Positions 40,180-46,667 of a DNA stretch of 54,113 nt are shown here, one piece after another. Every line of letters starts with the position of its first letter. The stretch's first letter is position 1. Under the pieces are notes generated by a model. The model did not search any database and had not been told where the DNA came from. It was given only the letters and a program-made list of their open reading frames with translations. A program made the position numbers and the translations under genes. The stretch is from a virus: the IMG/VR virus record IMGVR_UViG_3300042868_006771, positions 1 to 54,113 of that record; one strand, written 5' to 3'.

Positions 40180-40491
40180 ATGGCACAGAGCGACGTTCGC
40201 ACACGAATCAAACCATCAGAGGCTGTGAAAGAGCCACCTATGTTCAAAGTTATCTATCTCAATGATAACCAAACCACAATGGACTTCGTAGTAGACAGTT
40301 TGATTGAATATTTTGACTACACTGCCGAGACTGCAGAACAAATTACAGTGGATATTCATCAAGCAGGGCAAGCCACAGTGGCCGTATTACCTTATGAAAT
40401 TGCCGAACAAAAAGGCATTGAAGTAACACTTAGCGCACGGTCACAGAGCTATCCACTGCAAATTAAGCTGGAACCCGAAACAGTGAATTAA
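40180..40491 (+). CDS. clpS: ClpS-like protease adaptor
   Basis: 103-residue adaptor from ATG 40180, chosen because AAGGAA stands just upstream; ATG 40165 would bury that site. The ClpS core is visible as PPMFKVIYLNDNQTTMDFVV, VDIHQAGQATVAVLPYEIAE and an N-terminal flexible tail. ClpS presents N-degron substrates to ClpAP. The N-D-N motif near residue 31 replaces the usual N-D-D, so N-degron specificity could be altered. It converges on the minus-strand phosphoesterase with a 4-nt overlap. Confidence 0.82.
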   Translation: MAQSDVRTRIKPSEAVKEPPMFKVIYLNDNQTTMDFVVDSLIEYFDYTAETAEQITVDIHQAGQATVAVLPYEIAEQKGIEVTLSARSQSYPLQIKLEPETVN

Positions 40492-41276
40492 TCGTCTATG
40501 ACAATACGCAGGGGGTGATACACATACTGGCGCCATTCAGTGTCGCCCCTACCCCTGCAATTGTTGACAAATCTTATCCCTTGACGTATTTGATCCACAC
40601 TCCCATGGTAATGACCAAAGCACCAGGTGTGCAATTTGTTTTCTGTGTCGGCGCTCAATGCCTGCATCATGAATCCATTGCCCATGGTGTTGAATCGCAA
40701 GGTGTCAGCAATGCCAATGTCGTGAGCAATTAAACTTGAATTAGGTACAGTGTGTGTTACACAAACAATTTTTTTGACATCTGCATGAGTTTGCAATCGC
40801 TTGATGCTGCTGATCATGTACTTGGCATCTGTTGTGGCCAATCGACCCACAGTTTTGGCAACCAACGCAGAAACTTGACACTGATCTTGAAACCACAATG
40901 AAGTCTGTTCAGCATCTATTGACGGATCTAAATCATAAGTCCACCAGCCATTGGTTCCCAGTATGGCCACACCGTCTACTACCACAACATTGTCTTGCAA
41001 AAATACCACGTTGGGAATTTTTTTTATGCGGCGAACTAGATCGGCGTAGCTGGCATTCAGATCATCATAGTAATATCGATGTTCATCATTGCCATCAACA
41101 TAAAACACTGCTTGATAGCATGTGGCAAGATGACGCAATGTATTGATCACCACTTCGCGATCACGTGCAAGGTCACCGGCCACAACACAATGGGCACTGG
41201 TCGCCAGTCCAGTCCAGTCAAATTCAGGCCAAGTTTCGGCGTGAAGGTCAGAAATTAAATCAAATGCAAAACTCAT
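40488..41276 (-). CDS. Calcineurin-like metallophosphoesterase
   Basis: 262-residue metallophosphoesterase. Metal-binding motifs run in order: D-L-H (SDLHAETW), GDLARDR, DGNDEH, VTHTVPN and G-H-Y-H-G. The N-terminal motif D-x-H, the G-D, the G-N-D/H and the final G-H-x-H are those of two-metal phosphoesterases. It could hydrolyse phosphomonoesters, phosphodiesters or nucleotides; the substrate is unknown. TAAATA ends 6 nt before the ATG with no Shine-Dalgarno (leaderless layout). It lacks a signal peptide and is not obviously part of the Pho-box operons. Confidence 0.82.
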   Translation of the reverse strand: MSFAFDLISDLHAETWPEFDWTGLATSAHCVVAGDLARDREVVINTLRHLATCYQAVFYVDGNDEHRYYYDDLNASYADLVRRIKKIPNVVFLQDNVVVVDGVAILGTNGWWTYDLDPSIDAEQTSLWFQDQCQVSALVAKTVGRLATTDAKYMISSIKRLQTHADVKKIVCVTHTVPNSSLIAHDIGIADTLRFNTMGNGFMMQALSADTENKLHTWCFGHYHGSVDQIRQGIRFVNNCRGRGDTEWRQYVYHPLRIVIDD

Positions 41277-41282
41277 GATACA

Positions 41283-41288
41283 TATTTA
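41283..41288 (-). promoter_or_regulatory. TAAATA element, leaderless layout
   Basis: Minus-strand TAAATA separated by 6 nt from ATG 41276. Late-type core without Shine-Dalgarno downstream. Confidence 0.45.
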
Positions 41289-41300
41289 AAAGGATCGCAC

Positions 41301-41657
41301 ATGAACATTATATTTGGAGACGCACTGGAAACTTTGCCTGACAACTACACTGTGTTGGAATTAGACACATTTGTGTTTCCGCCTGACAGCCAGAAACGCA
41401 CCAGTTATTGTGTGGTTGAAAAAGTGCCCTTGACAGATTTTCCCATGATGGAATCCTACATCAAAGTACATGCTGACATGATGCAGGCCTATAGGGACCA
41501 AAACTGGGACTATTGTTTGCACGCCATCAAAGGCCTAACAGGACGCTGGAACGGCGAGTTAGACAGTTTTTACTCTAATTTGTTGCAACGTGTAGAGCAG
41601 TATCAAGCCAATCCGCCAGGTGACTACTGGACTGGTTATATTGATCGAACTGTTTAA
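41301..41657 (+). CDS. Conserved phage protein, function unknown
   Basis: 118-residue protein starting MNIIFGDALETLPDNYTVLE, with AAAGGA upstream. YCVVEKVPLTDFPMMESYIK and GRWNGELDSFYSN are recognisable blocks of a family that is frequent in T4-like marine phages, without assigned function. It converges with 4-nt overlap on the minus-strand gene that follows. Confidence 0.66.
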   Translation: MNIIFGDALETLPDNYTVLELDTFVFPPDSQKRTSYCVVEKVPLTDFPMMESYIKVHADMMQAYRDQNWDYCLHAIKGLTGRWNGELDSFYSNLLQRVEQYQANPPGDYWTGYIDRTV

Positions 41658-41950
41658 ATTTCAGGACTGCTACCGGTCTTGTCCTCGCCGGCACCCAACA
41701 CACATGCCAATCTAGTATCATATTCTATCATGGTCCAACTACGTGTTTCTTTGTTGACCAACAACGTTATATGAGTGTTGTGTACTGATTTTCCAACCCA
41801 GACTGGTATTTCTTTGTGTGTGTCTACAAAATAGTTCATGACTATTTGTGCATCTGAACATTTTAAAGATTTTTGTAAATCTATAATTTCCTGGGCGTGG
41901 GCTATAGAGCTGATTAGGCAGAATAGGAACGCCATTGTTGTGTTACGCAT
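41654..41950 (-). CDS. Small secreted (periplasmic) protein
   Basis: 98-residue protein with a clear signal peptide (MRNTTMAFLFCLISSIAHAQ), predicted to be cleaved after A-H-A. The mature part contains two cysteines (KCSDAQIVMNYF; TRLACVLG) that could form a disulfide. Shine-Dalgarno AAGGAGCC; an ATAAATAA motif lies 18 nt upstream. It is the last gene behind plcP-agt-cytochrome on the minus strand, so it may also be transcribed from the Pho-box promoter. Function unknown. Confidence 0.7.
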   Translation of the reverse strand: MRNTTMAFLFCLISSIAHAQEIIDLQKSLKCSDAQIVMNYFVDTHKEIPVWVGKSVHNTHITLLVNKETRSWTMIEYDTRLACVLGAGEDKTGSSPEI

Positions 41951-41967
41951 GATGGCTCCTTAAACGA

Positions 41968-41975
41968 TTATTTAT
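41968..41975 (-). promoter_or_regulatory. Late-type motif ATAAATAA
   Basis: Minus-strand ATAAATAA upstream of the secreted-protein gene; possible internal late promoter. Confidence 0.4.
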
Positions 41976-41977
41976 TG

Positions 41978-42313
41978 TCAGGGTGCGAATGTATCACTCA
42001 TGATATACACAGTAACACCAACACGCTGCCGTTCATTGAAGATATCTCGCCAGGCAGGCATTTTGCGAAATCCATTGGTCACCCGATCGTACACAAAGTC
42101 AGGTTGGTAGCTGGAAGATTTGAGTTTGGGTGCCTTGCCAGGATACGCACTGTTGCCGTGGCAATGTCGACACTGACCGTCCCATACCTGCTGACCTAAC
42201 GCAATCAAAGAGGTATCCTTCATCACAGTGTCTGTGAATGCTGGTGCCGATTCTTGGCAGTAGGCAGCATGACTAAAGATATAAAATAACAACACCACTG
42301 CCGCGTTTTTCAT
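41978..42313 (-). CDS. Secreted c-type cytochrome
   Basis: 111-residue monohaem cytochrome c from ATG 42313 (Shine-Dalgarno AGGAG). A signal peptide covers the first ~20 residues (MKNAAVVLLFYIFSHAAYCQ). The haem-binding C-R-H-C-H is at residues 48-52 with H52 as proximal ligand, and M85 in F-R-K-M-P-A-W is the expected distal ligand, as in class I cytochromes. It needs the host Ccm system in the periplasm and would carry electrons there. It follows agt by 25 nt, so it probably belongs to the plcP operon. A phage cytochrome c is unusual. Confidence 0.85.
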   Translation of the reverse strand: MKNAAVVLLFYIFSHAAYCQESAPAFTDTVMKDTSLIALGQQVWDGQCRHCHGNSAYPGKAPKLKSSSYQPDFVYDRVTNGFRKMPAWRDIFNERQRVGVTVYIMSDTFAP

Positions 42314-42331
42314 AGTGGCTTCTCCTGTGTA

Positions 42332-42339
42332 ATATTTAT
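42332..42339 (-). promoter_or_regulatory. Late-type motif ATAAATAT within a palindrome
   Basis: Minus-strand ATAAATAT at the agt/cytochrome junction, embedded in the palindrome GTGTAATA-AA-TATTACAC. It could be an internal promoter or a processing hairpin. Confidence 0.4.
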
Positions 42340-43337
42340 TACACAACAGGCACTAAATTATTTCGAAATATTTCCCAGGCAGTTTGCCATGACCAACGCT
42401 GACTGCCGTCCCAAACTCGATGTCTGGGCAAGAACAAACAATCTGTTACTGCTTGTTTCAAGTAAGGATTCATACATCCTGTGATGCCTTCGTCTATGAC
42501 ATCCAATGGCCCAGTAGCAGGATATGCAGCCACCGGAGTTCCGCAGGCCATGGCTTCGATCATCACAATGCCAAATGTTTCCCACTGACTGGGAAACACA
42601 AACACATCTGCCAGGTTGTAGTAGTAGGCTAGATCAGCACCAGTTTTGAATCCCACAAACTCCACGTCAGGATAACGTGACTGTAACTCTGCACGATAAG
42701 GACCATCGCCTACTAAAATCTTGCGTGAGTTGGGATAACTCATGCCACAAAAGTCATCCAAGTTCTTTTCTTTGCTGACTCTACTTACACATACCAAGGT
42801 GGTCTTGGCATTGGGCCGGCGTTCTCTGGGATAAAATATCTCTCTATCCACACCACGTGTCCATGGTATGATGTCACCGTCGAACCCATGCTCGCGCAAC
42901 TCCTGTACCATGGTTTCAGTCGTGGTCAGCACTTTTCCTGAGTGTTTGTGAAACCAACGCACTAGAGGCCAAGTAATGGCTTCAGGTATGCCAAACAGTT
43001 TTCTAAGTCCTTCTGGAAATTTAGTATGATAAGCAGTGTTGTAGCGATAATGATGTTTGTCAAGATATTGTCTAACACGCAAACCCACAGGACCCTCGGT
43101 GGCGATGTGGATATGATCCGGACGGATCTCCTCAAGTATCGCGCCCACATTCCGGGGAAGGGCAATCTTGACTTGGTTGTAGCCAGGGCAATCAAAGTAG
43201 CGGAACCGCCCGGGATCAAGATATACAACACGATAGTTGTCGCGAATCGCATGCGCCTCAATATTTTTGTAAGTGGTAACCACGCCATTGATCTGATCCG
43301 GTAAGTTGTCTGTGACTATTAAGATTGTTTTTGACAT
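42339..43337 (-). CDS. agt: Agt-type glycosyltransferase (diacylglycerol glycosyltransferase)
   Basis: 332-residue GT4-family (GT-B) glycosyltransferase. The N-terminal acceptor domain has IVTDNLPDQINGVVTTYKNI and DHIHIATEGPVGLRVRQYLD...YHTKFPE, closely resembling the Agt proteins that glycosylate diacylglycerol in phosphate-starved bacteria; the C-terminal donor site is WETFGIVMIEAMACGTPVAA with the E-x7-E motif. Paired with plcP it would turn the released diacylglycerol into mono-glycosyl or glucuronosyl lipid, replacing phospholipid. It starts 33 nt behind plcP, with AAGGT upstream. The sugar donor cannot be told from the sequence. Confidence 0.75.
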   Translation of the reverse strand: MSKTILIVTDNLPDQINGVVTTYKNIEAHAIRDNYRVVYLDPGRFRYFDCPGYNQVKIALPRNVGAILEEIRPDHIHIATEGPVGLRVRQYLDKHHYRYNTAYHTKFPEGLRKLFGIPEAITWPLVRWFHKHSGKVLTTTETMVQELREHGFDGDIIPWTRGVDREIFYPRERRPNAKTTLVCVSRVSKEKNLDDFCGMSYPNSRKILVGDGPYRAELQSRYPDVEFVGFKTGADLAYYYNLADVFVFPSQWETFGIVMIEAMACGTPVAAYPATGPLDVIDEGITGCMNPYLKQAVTDCLFLPRHRVWDGSQRWSWQTAWEIFRNNLVPVV

Positions 43338-43370
43338 TGCCCCGTTACCTTGAATGTTTTAAACTTTAAA

Positions 43371-44243
43371 TCATATCGCATGGTCGCCAACACCTGTTCG
43401 CAACTGAGCTGATTTGGGAAAACTAATTCTATTCTTCCGGGTTGATCTTGCGGATTCGTGCTGTGTACTGCTATCAATATCATCAACCACATTGTCAGTC
43501 TCCTGTGTCCAAGTTACAATTTCCCATGTGCCATCATGGCGTTCTACCAAGGCTGTGCATGACTCTACCCAGTCGCCATCATTCATGTATGCAACGCCAT
43601 CTATATCTTTGATCTCTGCGTGATGTATGTGTCCGCAGATCACACCGTCGAATCCGCGTTTCCGGCAGTAGTCAGCAAGATTACGTTCAAAGTGAAATAT
43701 AAAGTCTACTGCTTTTTTGACCCGGTGTTTAAGGAACAGGCTAAGGCTAAAGTACCCAAAACCCATGCGATGACGAATCCAATTAATCCTAGTATTGAGC
43801 CCAAGAATGAAATCATATGCTTTGTCTCCCAACATTGCCAACCATGGCGCCAGTCTAGTGATGCCGTCAAACATGTCACCATGTACCACAAGATAATGCC
43901 GACCGTCTGCACCTATGTGTTCTGTTTGATTTACCAATTCAATTATGCCGAATCCAATGCCATACTGCATGAAGGGTCTTAGAAACTCGTCGTGATTACC
44001 AGCTACATATACAACCCTAGTACCACGCTTGCTATGACCCAGCACACGGCGAATAACATTAGTGTGCGACTGTTTCCATCGCCATTTGTTTTGTTTGATT
44101 TTCCATGCATCTATGATGTCTCCCACAAGATACAGCGTTTCGCAAGTGTTGTGTTTGAGAAAGTTGTTGAGTTTGTCAGCCTGGCTGTCTTTGGTGCCAA
44201 GATGAACATCGCTGATGAATATACTGCGATAAGTTTTTTGCAT
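43371..44243 (-). CDS. plcP: PlcP-type phospholipase C (lipid remodelling)
   Basis: 290-residue calcineurin-fold enzyme of COG2908. Metal-site motifs: SDVHLGT (D12, H14), GDIIDAW (D42), GNHDE (N83, H84), VHGDMFD (H121) and GHIHHA (H205, H207), then MNDGDWVESCTALVE. The family is usually annotated LpxH-like (UDP-diacylglucosamine hydrolase), but the D-G-D-W-V-E-S-C-T block, the length and above all the adjacent Agt and Pho box match PlcP, which cleaves phospholipids to diacylglycerol and phospho-headgroup. A ~40-residue charged C-terminal tail is extra. The ATG lies 4 nt after the -10, so the mRNA is predicted leaderless. Confidence 0.78.
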   Translation of the reverse strand: MQKTYRSIFISDVHLGTKDSQADKLNNFLKHNTCETLYLVGDIIDAWKIKQNKWRWKQSHTNVIRRVLGHSKRGTRVVYVAGNHDEFLRPFMQYGIGFGIIELVNQTEHIGADGRHYLVVHGDMFDGITRLAPWLAMLGDKAYDFILGLNTRINWIRHRMGFGYFSLSLFLKHRVKKAVDFIFHFERNLADYCRKRGFDGVICGHIHHAEIKDIDGVAYMNDGDWVESCTALVERHDGTWEIVTWTQETDNVVDDIDSSTQHESARSTRKNRISFPKSAQLRTGVGDHAI

Positions 44244-44247
44244 CTAG

Positions 44248-44282
44248 TATTTACAACCAGATGTGTTACATTAGCGTTACAG
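44248..44282 (-). promoter_or_regulatory. PhoB-type promoter of plcP-agt: Pho box + TAAATA
   Basis: On the minus strand CTGTAAC-GCTA-ATGTAAC (44265-44282), two 7-mers with 11-nt periodicity as in the Pho box consensus CTGTCAT-N4-CTGTCAT. Eleven bp downstream is TAAATA (44248-44253) as the -10. No -35 is needed at PhoB-activated promoters. It ends 4 nt before the plcP ATG. Confidence 0.8.
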
Positions 44283-44294
44283 TTTTATGTAAGT

Positions 44295-44453
44295 CTAAAT
44301 TCTAACCAAGGTCCATTTAGTTGTAAATGACTTGCCCTCGGCTCGGCGTTTAGCAATCTTCTGGAACTCCTGCATGCGTAGTTCCCGAATAGTTTTCTCG
44401 TCGTGGTCGAAGCAAGCCCGATACAACTTGGAAATCAATTTCCGTTGTTTCAT
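44295..44453 (-). CDS. Small basic phage protein (52 aa)
   Basis: Starts MKQRKLISKLYRACFDHDEK and ends ...KSFTTKWTLVRI. Very strong Shine-Dalgarno GGAGG upstream and an ATAAGTAT promoter motif. Rich in Lys/Arg/Glu, helical; similar short proteins occur in T4-like phages. Its end lies 13 nt from the plcP Pho box. Function unknown. Confidence 0.65.
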   Translation of the reverse strand: MKQRKLISKLYRACFDHDEKTIRELRMQEFQKIAKRRAEGKSFTTKWTLVRI

Positions 44454-44477
44454 AACCCACCCTCCATTAGTGTACAG

Positions 44478-44485
44478 ATACTTAT
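44478..44485 (-). promoter_or_regulatory. Promoter motif ATAAGTAT
   Basis: Minus-strand ATAAGTAT 24 nt upstream of ATG 44453. The identical 8-mer precedes two other minus-strand genes (46535, 49378). Confidence 0.55.
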
Positions 44486-44507
44486 ACTACATCACACAAT
44501 TTGTGAT

Positions 44508-44828
44508 CTAATTCTGCAATGTTTCTTGCCTGGCTGCTTGCAATTCTTTGCGTAGAGTATTGTAATCTTCTAGTGTAGCAACGGAAGGCACAGTAGACTT
44601 CATATAGGCAGGCGGTACAGTCTGCCATTCAGATTCACTCACACCGGCCACAATCATGGCAGTGTATTCGTGTCCGTCGCTGGTGTGCAGTTTTACTCGT
44701 TCAAATCCTTGTGGAGTCTTTGCTGCGTTCATACAGGCCTGTGCCAGTGCTCTAAGAGCCGCTGGGTCTGCTATGATGTGCAAATCTTGTTGGGGTTCAC
44801 TGTGAGGGTATATGTGTAGTCTAGCCAT
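44508..44828 (-). CDS. Small phage protein behind dnaE
   Basis: 106-residue protein (MARLHIYPHSEPQQDLHIIA) whose ATG overlaps the dnaE stop (TAATG). An alpha/beta pattern and the block EYTAMIVAGVSESEWQTVPP are visible; no motif is recognised. Co-translation with the DnaE-like polymerase suggests a related role (inference). A short inverted repeat ATCACA-N5-TGTGAT (44491-44507) follows its stop. Confidence 0.62.
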   Translation of the reverse strand: MARLHIYPHSEPQQDLHIIADPAALRALAQACMNAAKTPQGFERVKLHTSDGHEYTAMIVAGVSESEWQTVPPAYMKSTVPSVATLEDYNTLRKELQAARQETLQN

Positions 44829-46504
44829 TATGTTATGTGCTCAATGTCCTTTAGTTTCATACGTTTGCTTTTGTACACTTTAACACATTCACTACTGTTT
44901 GTATAGTCTAAACGGCCTTTGCCCCACAAGATTGGTTGATCGCTAAAGGACATGGCATGTGGCACTATCACATCTAGATAACGACCGTTGCCGGTGCCCA
45001 GGGTGGCAAAGGTTATGTAGTCTTTGGCGCCGCTTTTAAACACACGATAATTGGCCACCAATCCCAAAAACTCCACTTCGCCGGGACGTCTTATTTCAGT
45101 ACAGGCAGGAATAAAATTACTGCTGCTCCAACGACCAGTTCTTGCTAGTTCAGCACACTCTCCACCTTGGCTGGGCGAAGGCACAGCTCCGGCCAGTTTG
45201 GCTTCTTGATAATACACCCAACTGCTGTAACTGCCTTCGCAGTGTTTCAAACAGGCTCGCCAGAAAGCCTCAGGGTTATGTGCCTTTTGATAGGCCAAGG
45301 CCCAGATCAATCTGCCCAGATTGGTGGCATGAGCTCGACACAGTCCAAAATGACTGAGTTCACGTAGTGACGCCAACACACTATCACGTTTGGGATGATC
45401 ACCAATCAATTGCATAAACTCATAGATCTTTTCCTCATTGCGTTTGGCAAATGCTCTGCGCCACATGTCGGCAGTGTACATGTCACAACCCAGGATATCA
45501 GCAATCATGGTGATAGCATCATCCTCAAACACCACTGTGTCTTGCTGTATGGTATCAGCACTCCAGTCTTGGAACGCACTGGCTTTGCGTCTGCCTTGTG
45601 TGGCCACTGGACGGATCAAGGCAGTGGCCAATGTACAGTCACTTTTGCTCTTGACTTTTAAAGCGCGAAACAGTCTTTTCATAGCTGGTGATTCGCCTTG
45701 AGTCACACCCAACACATCACCACGACCCAGCAAGTCACTGGTCTTTTCATCATGTTCAGGATAGTCTGTTAGTGGACGCTGATCTATTTCCCACAACTGG
45801 CTCAGTCCACGATTGGCCAAGATATCTATTTTGAAATGTTCAAGATCTTCTGTTTCGTATTTGTCTAACAAGATTTGATTGTTGCCATTGATCAGGCTTT
45901 TGGGCACAGCACGATCAAAAATTAAGATGCCACCACAGTGTTTTGATATACAGCGTTTTTTGCCCATAAGTTTGGCTGTGACTCGTTCTGCTTCCTGTAT
46001 CTCTTCTGGAGGCAATACTTGGCTGAATTCAAAGCCACGTTTGAGTGTGCCTTTGGCTCCTAGCCTTTTGGCGGCTTCTCTCTTGGCAGACTTTTCTTTG
46101 TACATTACATAGTTGCTGACCCTGGCACTTTGTCCCGGCCAACGACGGAATATGCGATTCATCACAGTGGCCTGTTGCCAGTGTGGAAAGTCAAGATCAA
46201 TATCGGGCAGATCGTCACGTTTGGGATTCATGAAACGTGCTATGGGGATATTCTCTGCCACTGGGTCAAGATCGCTGATGCCCATGAGCCAGCACACAAG
46301 ACTTGAGCCTGCTGATCCTCGAGTGATGTGTGGTATGTCTGTGGTTAAATCTAATATTTCTCTCACACGCAAGAAGTGTCGAGAAAAATTTTGATCTCTA
46401 ATTAGTTCTAGTTCTTCTGCCAGTCTGTGTGCGTATTTGGGATCTTGGGGTAATTCTCTTCTAAATTGTTTTACTAGTTGTTCAAGTTCTCGATATCTAT
46501 CCAT
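44828..46504 (-). CDS. PHP-less DnaE-type DNA polymerase (PolIII alpha-like)
   Basis: 558-residue C-family polymerase, half the length of bacterial DnaE. It begins directly at the palm (ELELIRDQNFSRHFLRV, ITRGSAGSS at 60-68), with no PHP/proofreading domain. The catalytic aspartates are present: PDIDLDF (D101, D103) and KIDIL (D227); KHCGGILI matches the H-A-A-G motif. A fingers-like region follows (LCRAHATNLGRLIWALAYQK) and an OB-like C-terminus (GLVANYRVFKSGAKDYITF). The beta-clamp motif and tau domain are not seen. It could replicate phage DNA or carry out translesion synthesis. Shine-Dalgarno AAGG upstream; promoter motif ATAAGTAT. Confidence 0.82.
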   Translation of the reverse strand: MDRYRELEQLVKQFRRELPQDPKYAHRLAEELELIRDQNFSRHFLRVREILDLTTDIPHITRGSAGSSLVCWLMGISDLDPVAENIPIARFMNPKRDDLPDIDLDFPHWQQATVMNRIFRRWPGQSARVSNYVMYKEKSAKREAAKRLGAKGTLKRGFEFSQVLPPEEIQEAERVTAKLMGKKRCISKHCGGILIFDRAVPKSLINGNNQILLDKYETEDLEHFKIDILANRGLSQLWEIDQRPLTDYPEHDEKTSDLLGRGDVLGVTQGESPAMKRLFRALKVKSKSDCTLATALIRPVATQGRRKASAFQDWSADTIQQDTVVFEDDAITMIADILGCDMYTADMWRRAFAKRNEEKIYEFMQLIGDHPKRDSVLASLRELSHFGLCRAHATNLGRLIWALAYQKAHNPEAFWRACLKHCEGSYSSWVYYQEAKLAGAVPSPSQGGECAELARTGRWSSSNFIPACTEIRRPGEVEFLGLVANYRVFKSGAKDYITFATLGTGNGRYLDVIVPHAMSFSDQPILWGKGRLDYTNSSECVKVYKSKRMKLKDIEHIT

Positions 46505-46534
46505 TAATTTGCTGCCTTAGTTTGTTTTAGGAAA

Positions 46535-46542
46535 ATACTTAT
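46535..46542 (-). promoter_or_regulatory. Promoter motif ATAAGTAT of dnaE-like gene
   Basis: Minus-strand ATAAGTAT 30 nt upstream of ATG 46504. It overlaps the inverted repeat TATGGTA-N8-TACCATA (46540-46561), a possible operator. Confidence 0.55.
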
Positions 46543-46597
46543 GGTATGATATGCTACCATAGAAAGATTTTGGCTACCAACTCATGCAGTCGTAAAA

Positions 46598-46617
46598 AAA
46601 GGCCCTTCTGGGCCTTT
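46598..46617 (-). terminator. Rho-independent terminator of the porin/pstS unit
   Basis: Minus strand AAAGGCCC-AGAA-GGGCCTTT followed by a T tract. About 50 nt downstream of the porin stop. Confidence 0.88.
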
Positions 46618-46667
46618 AGTACTGGTTACGAGTTCCAGCGCCGCTCAATCGTTGCGGTCGGTTTTAA

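Noticed and set aside
43371-44243. Annotation as LpxH (lipid A biosynthesis)
   Set aside because: The family resemblance is real, but the adjacent Agt-type gene, the Pho box and the D-G-D-W-V-E-S-C-T block fit PlcP better.
44491-44507. ATCACA-N5-TGTGAT read as a CRP/FNR site
   Set aside because: The half-sites are in the reverse order to a CRP site (TGTGA-N6-TCACA). It is more likely a small hairpin behind the stop codon.
46618-46667. GC-rich stretch between porin stop and terminator as a separate gene or RNA
   Set aside because: Only a weak CCGC/GCGG pairing is visible and no promoter; it is treated as the 3' UTR of the porin mRNA.
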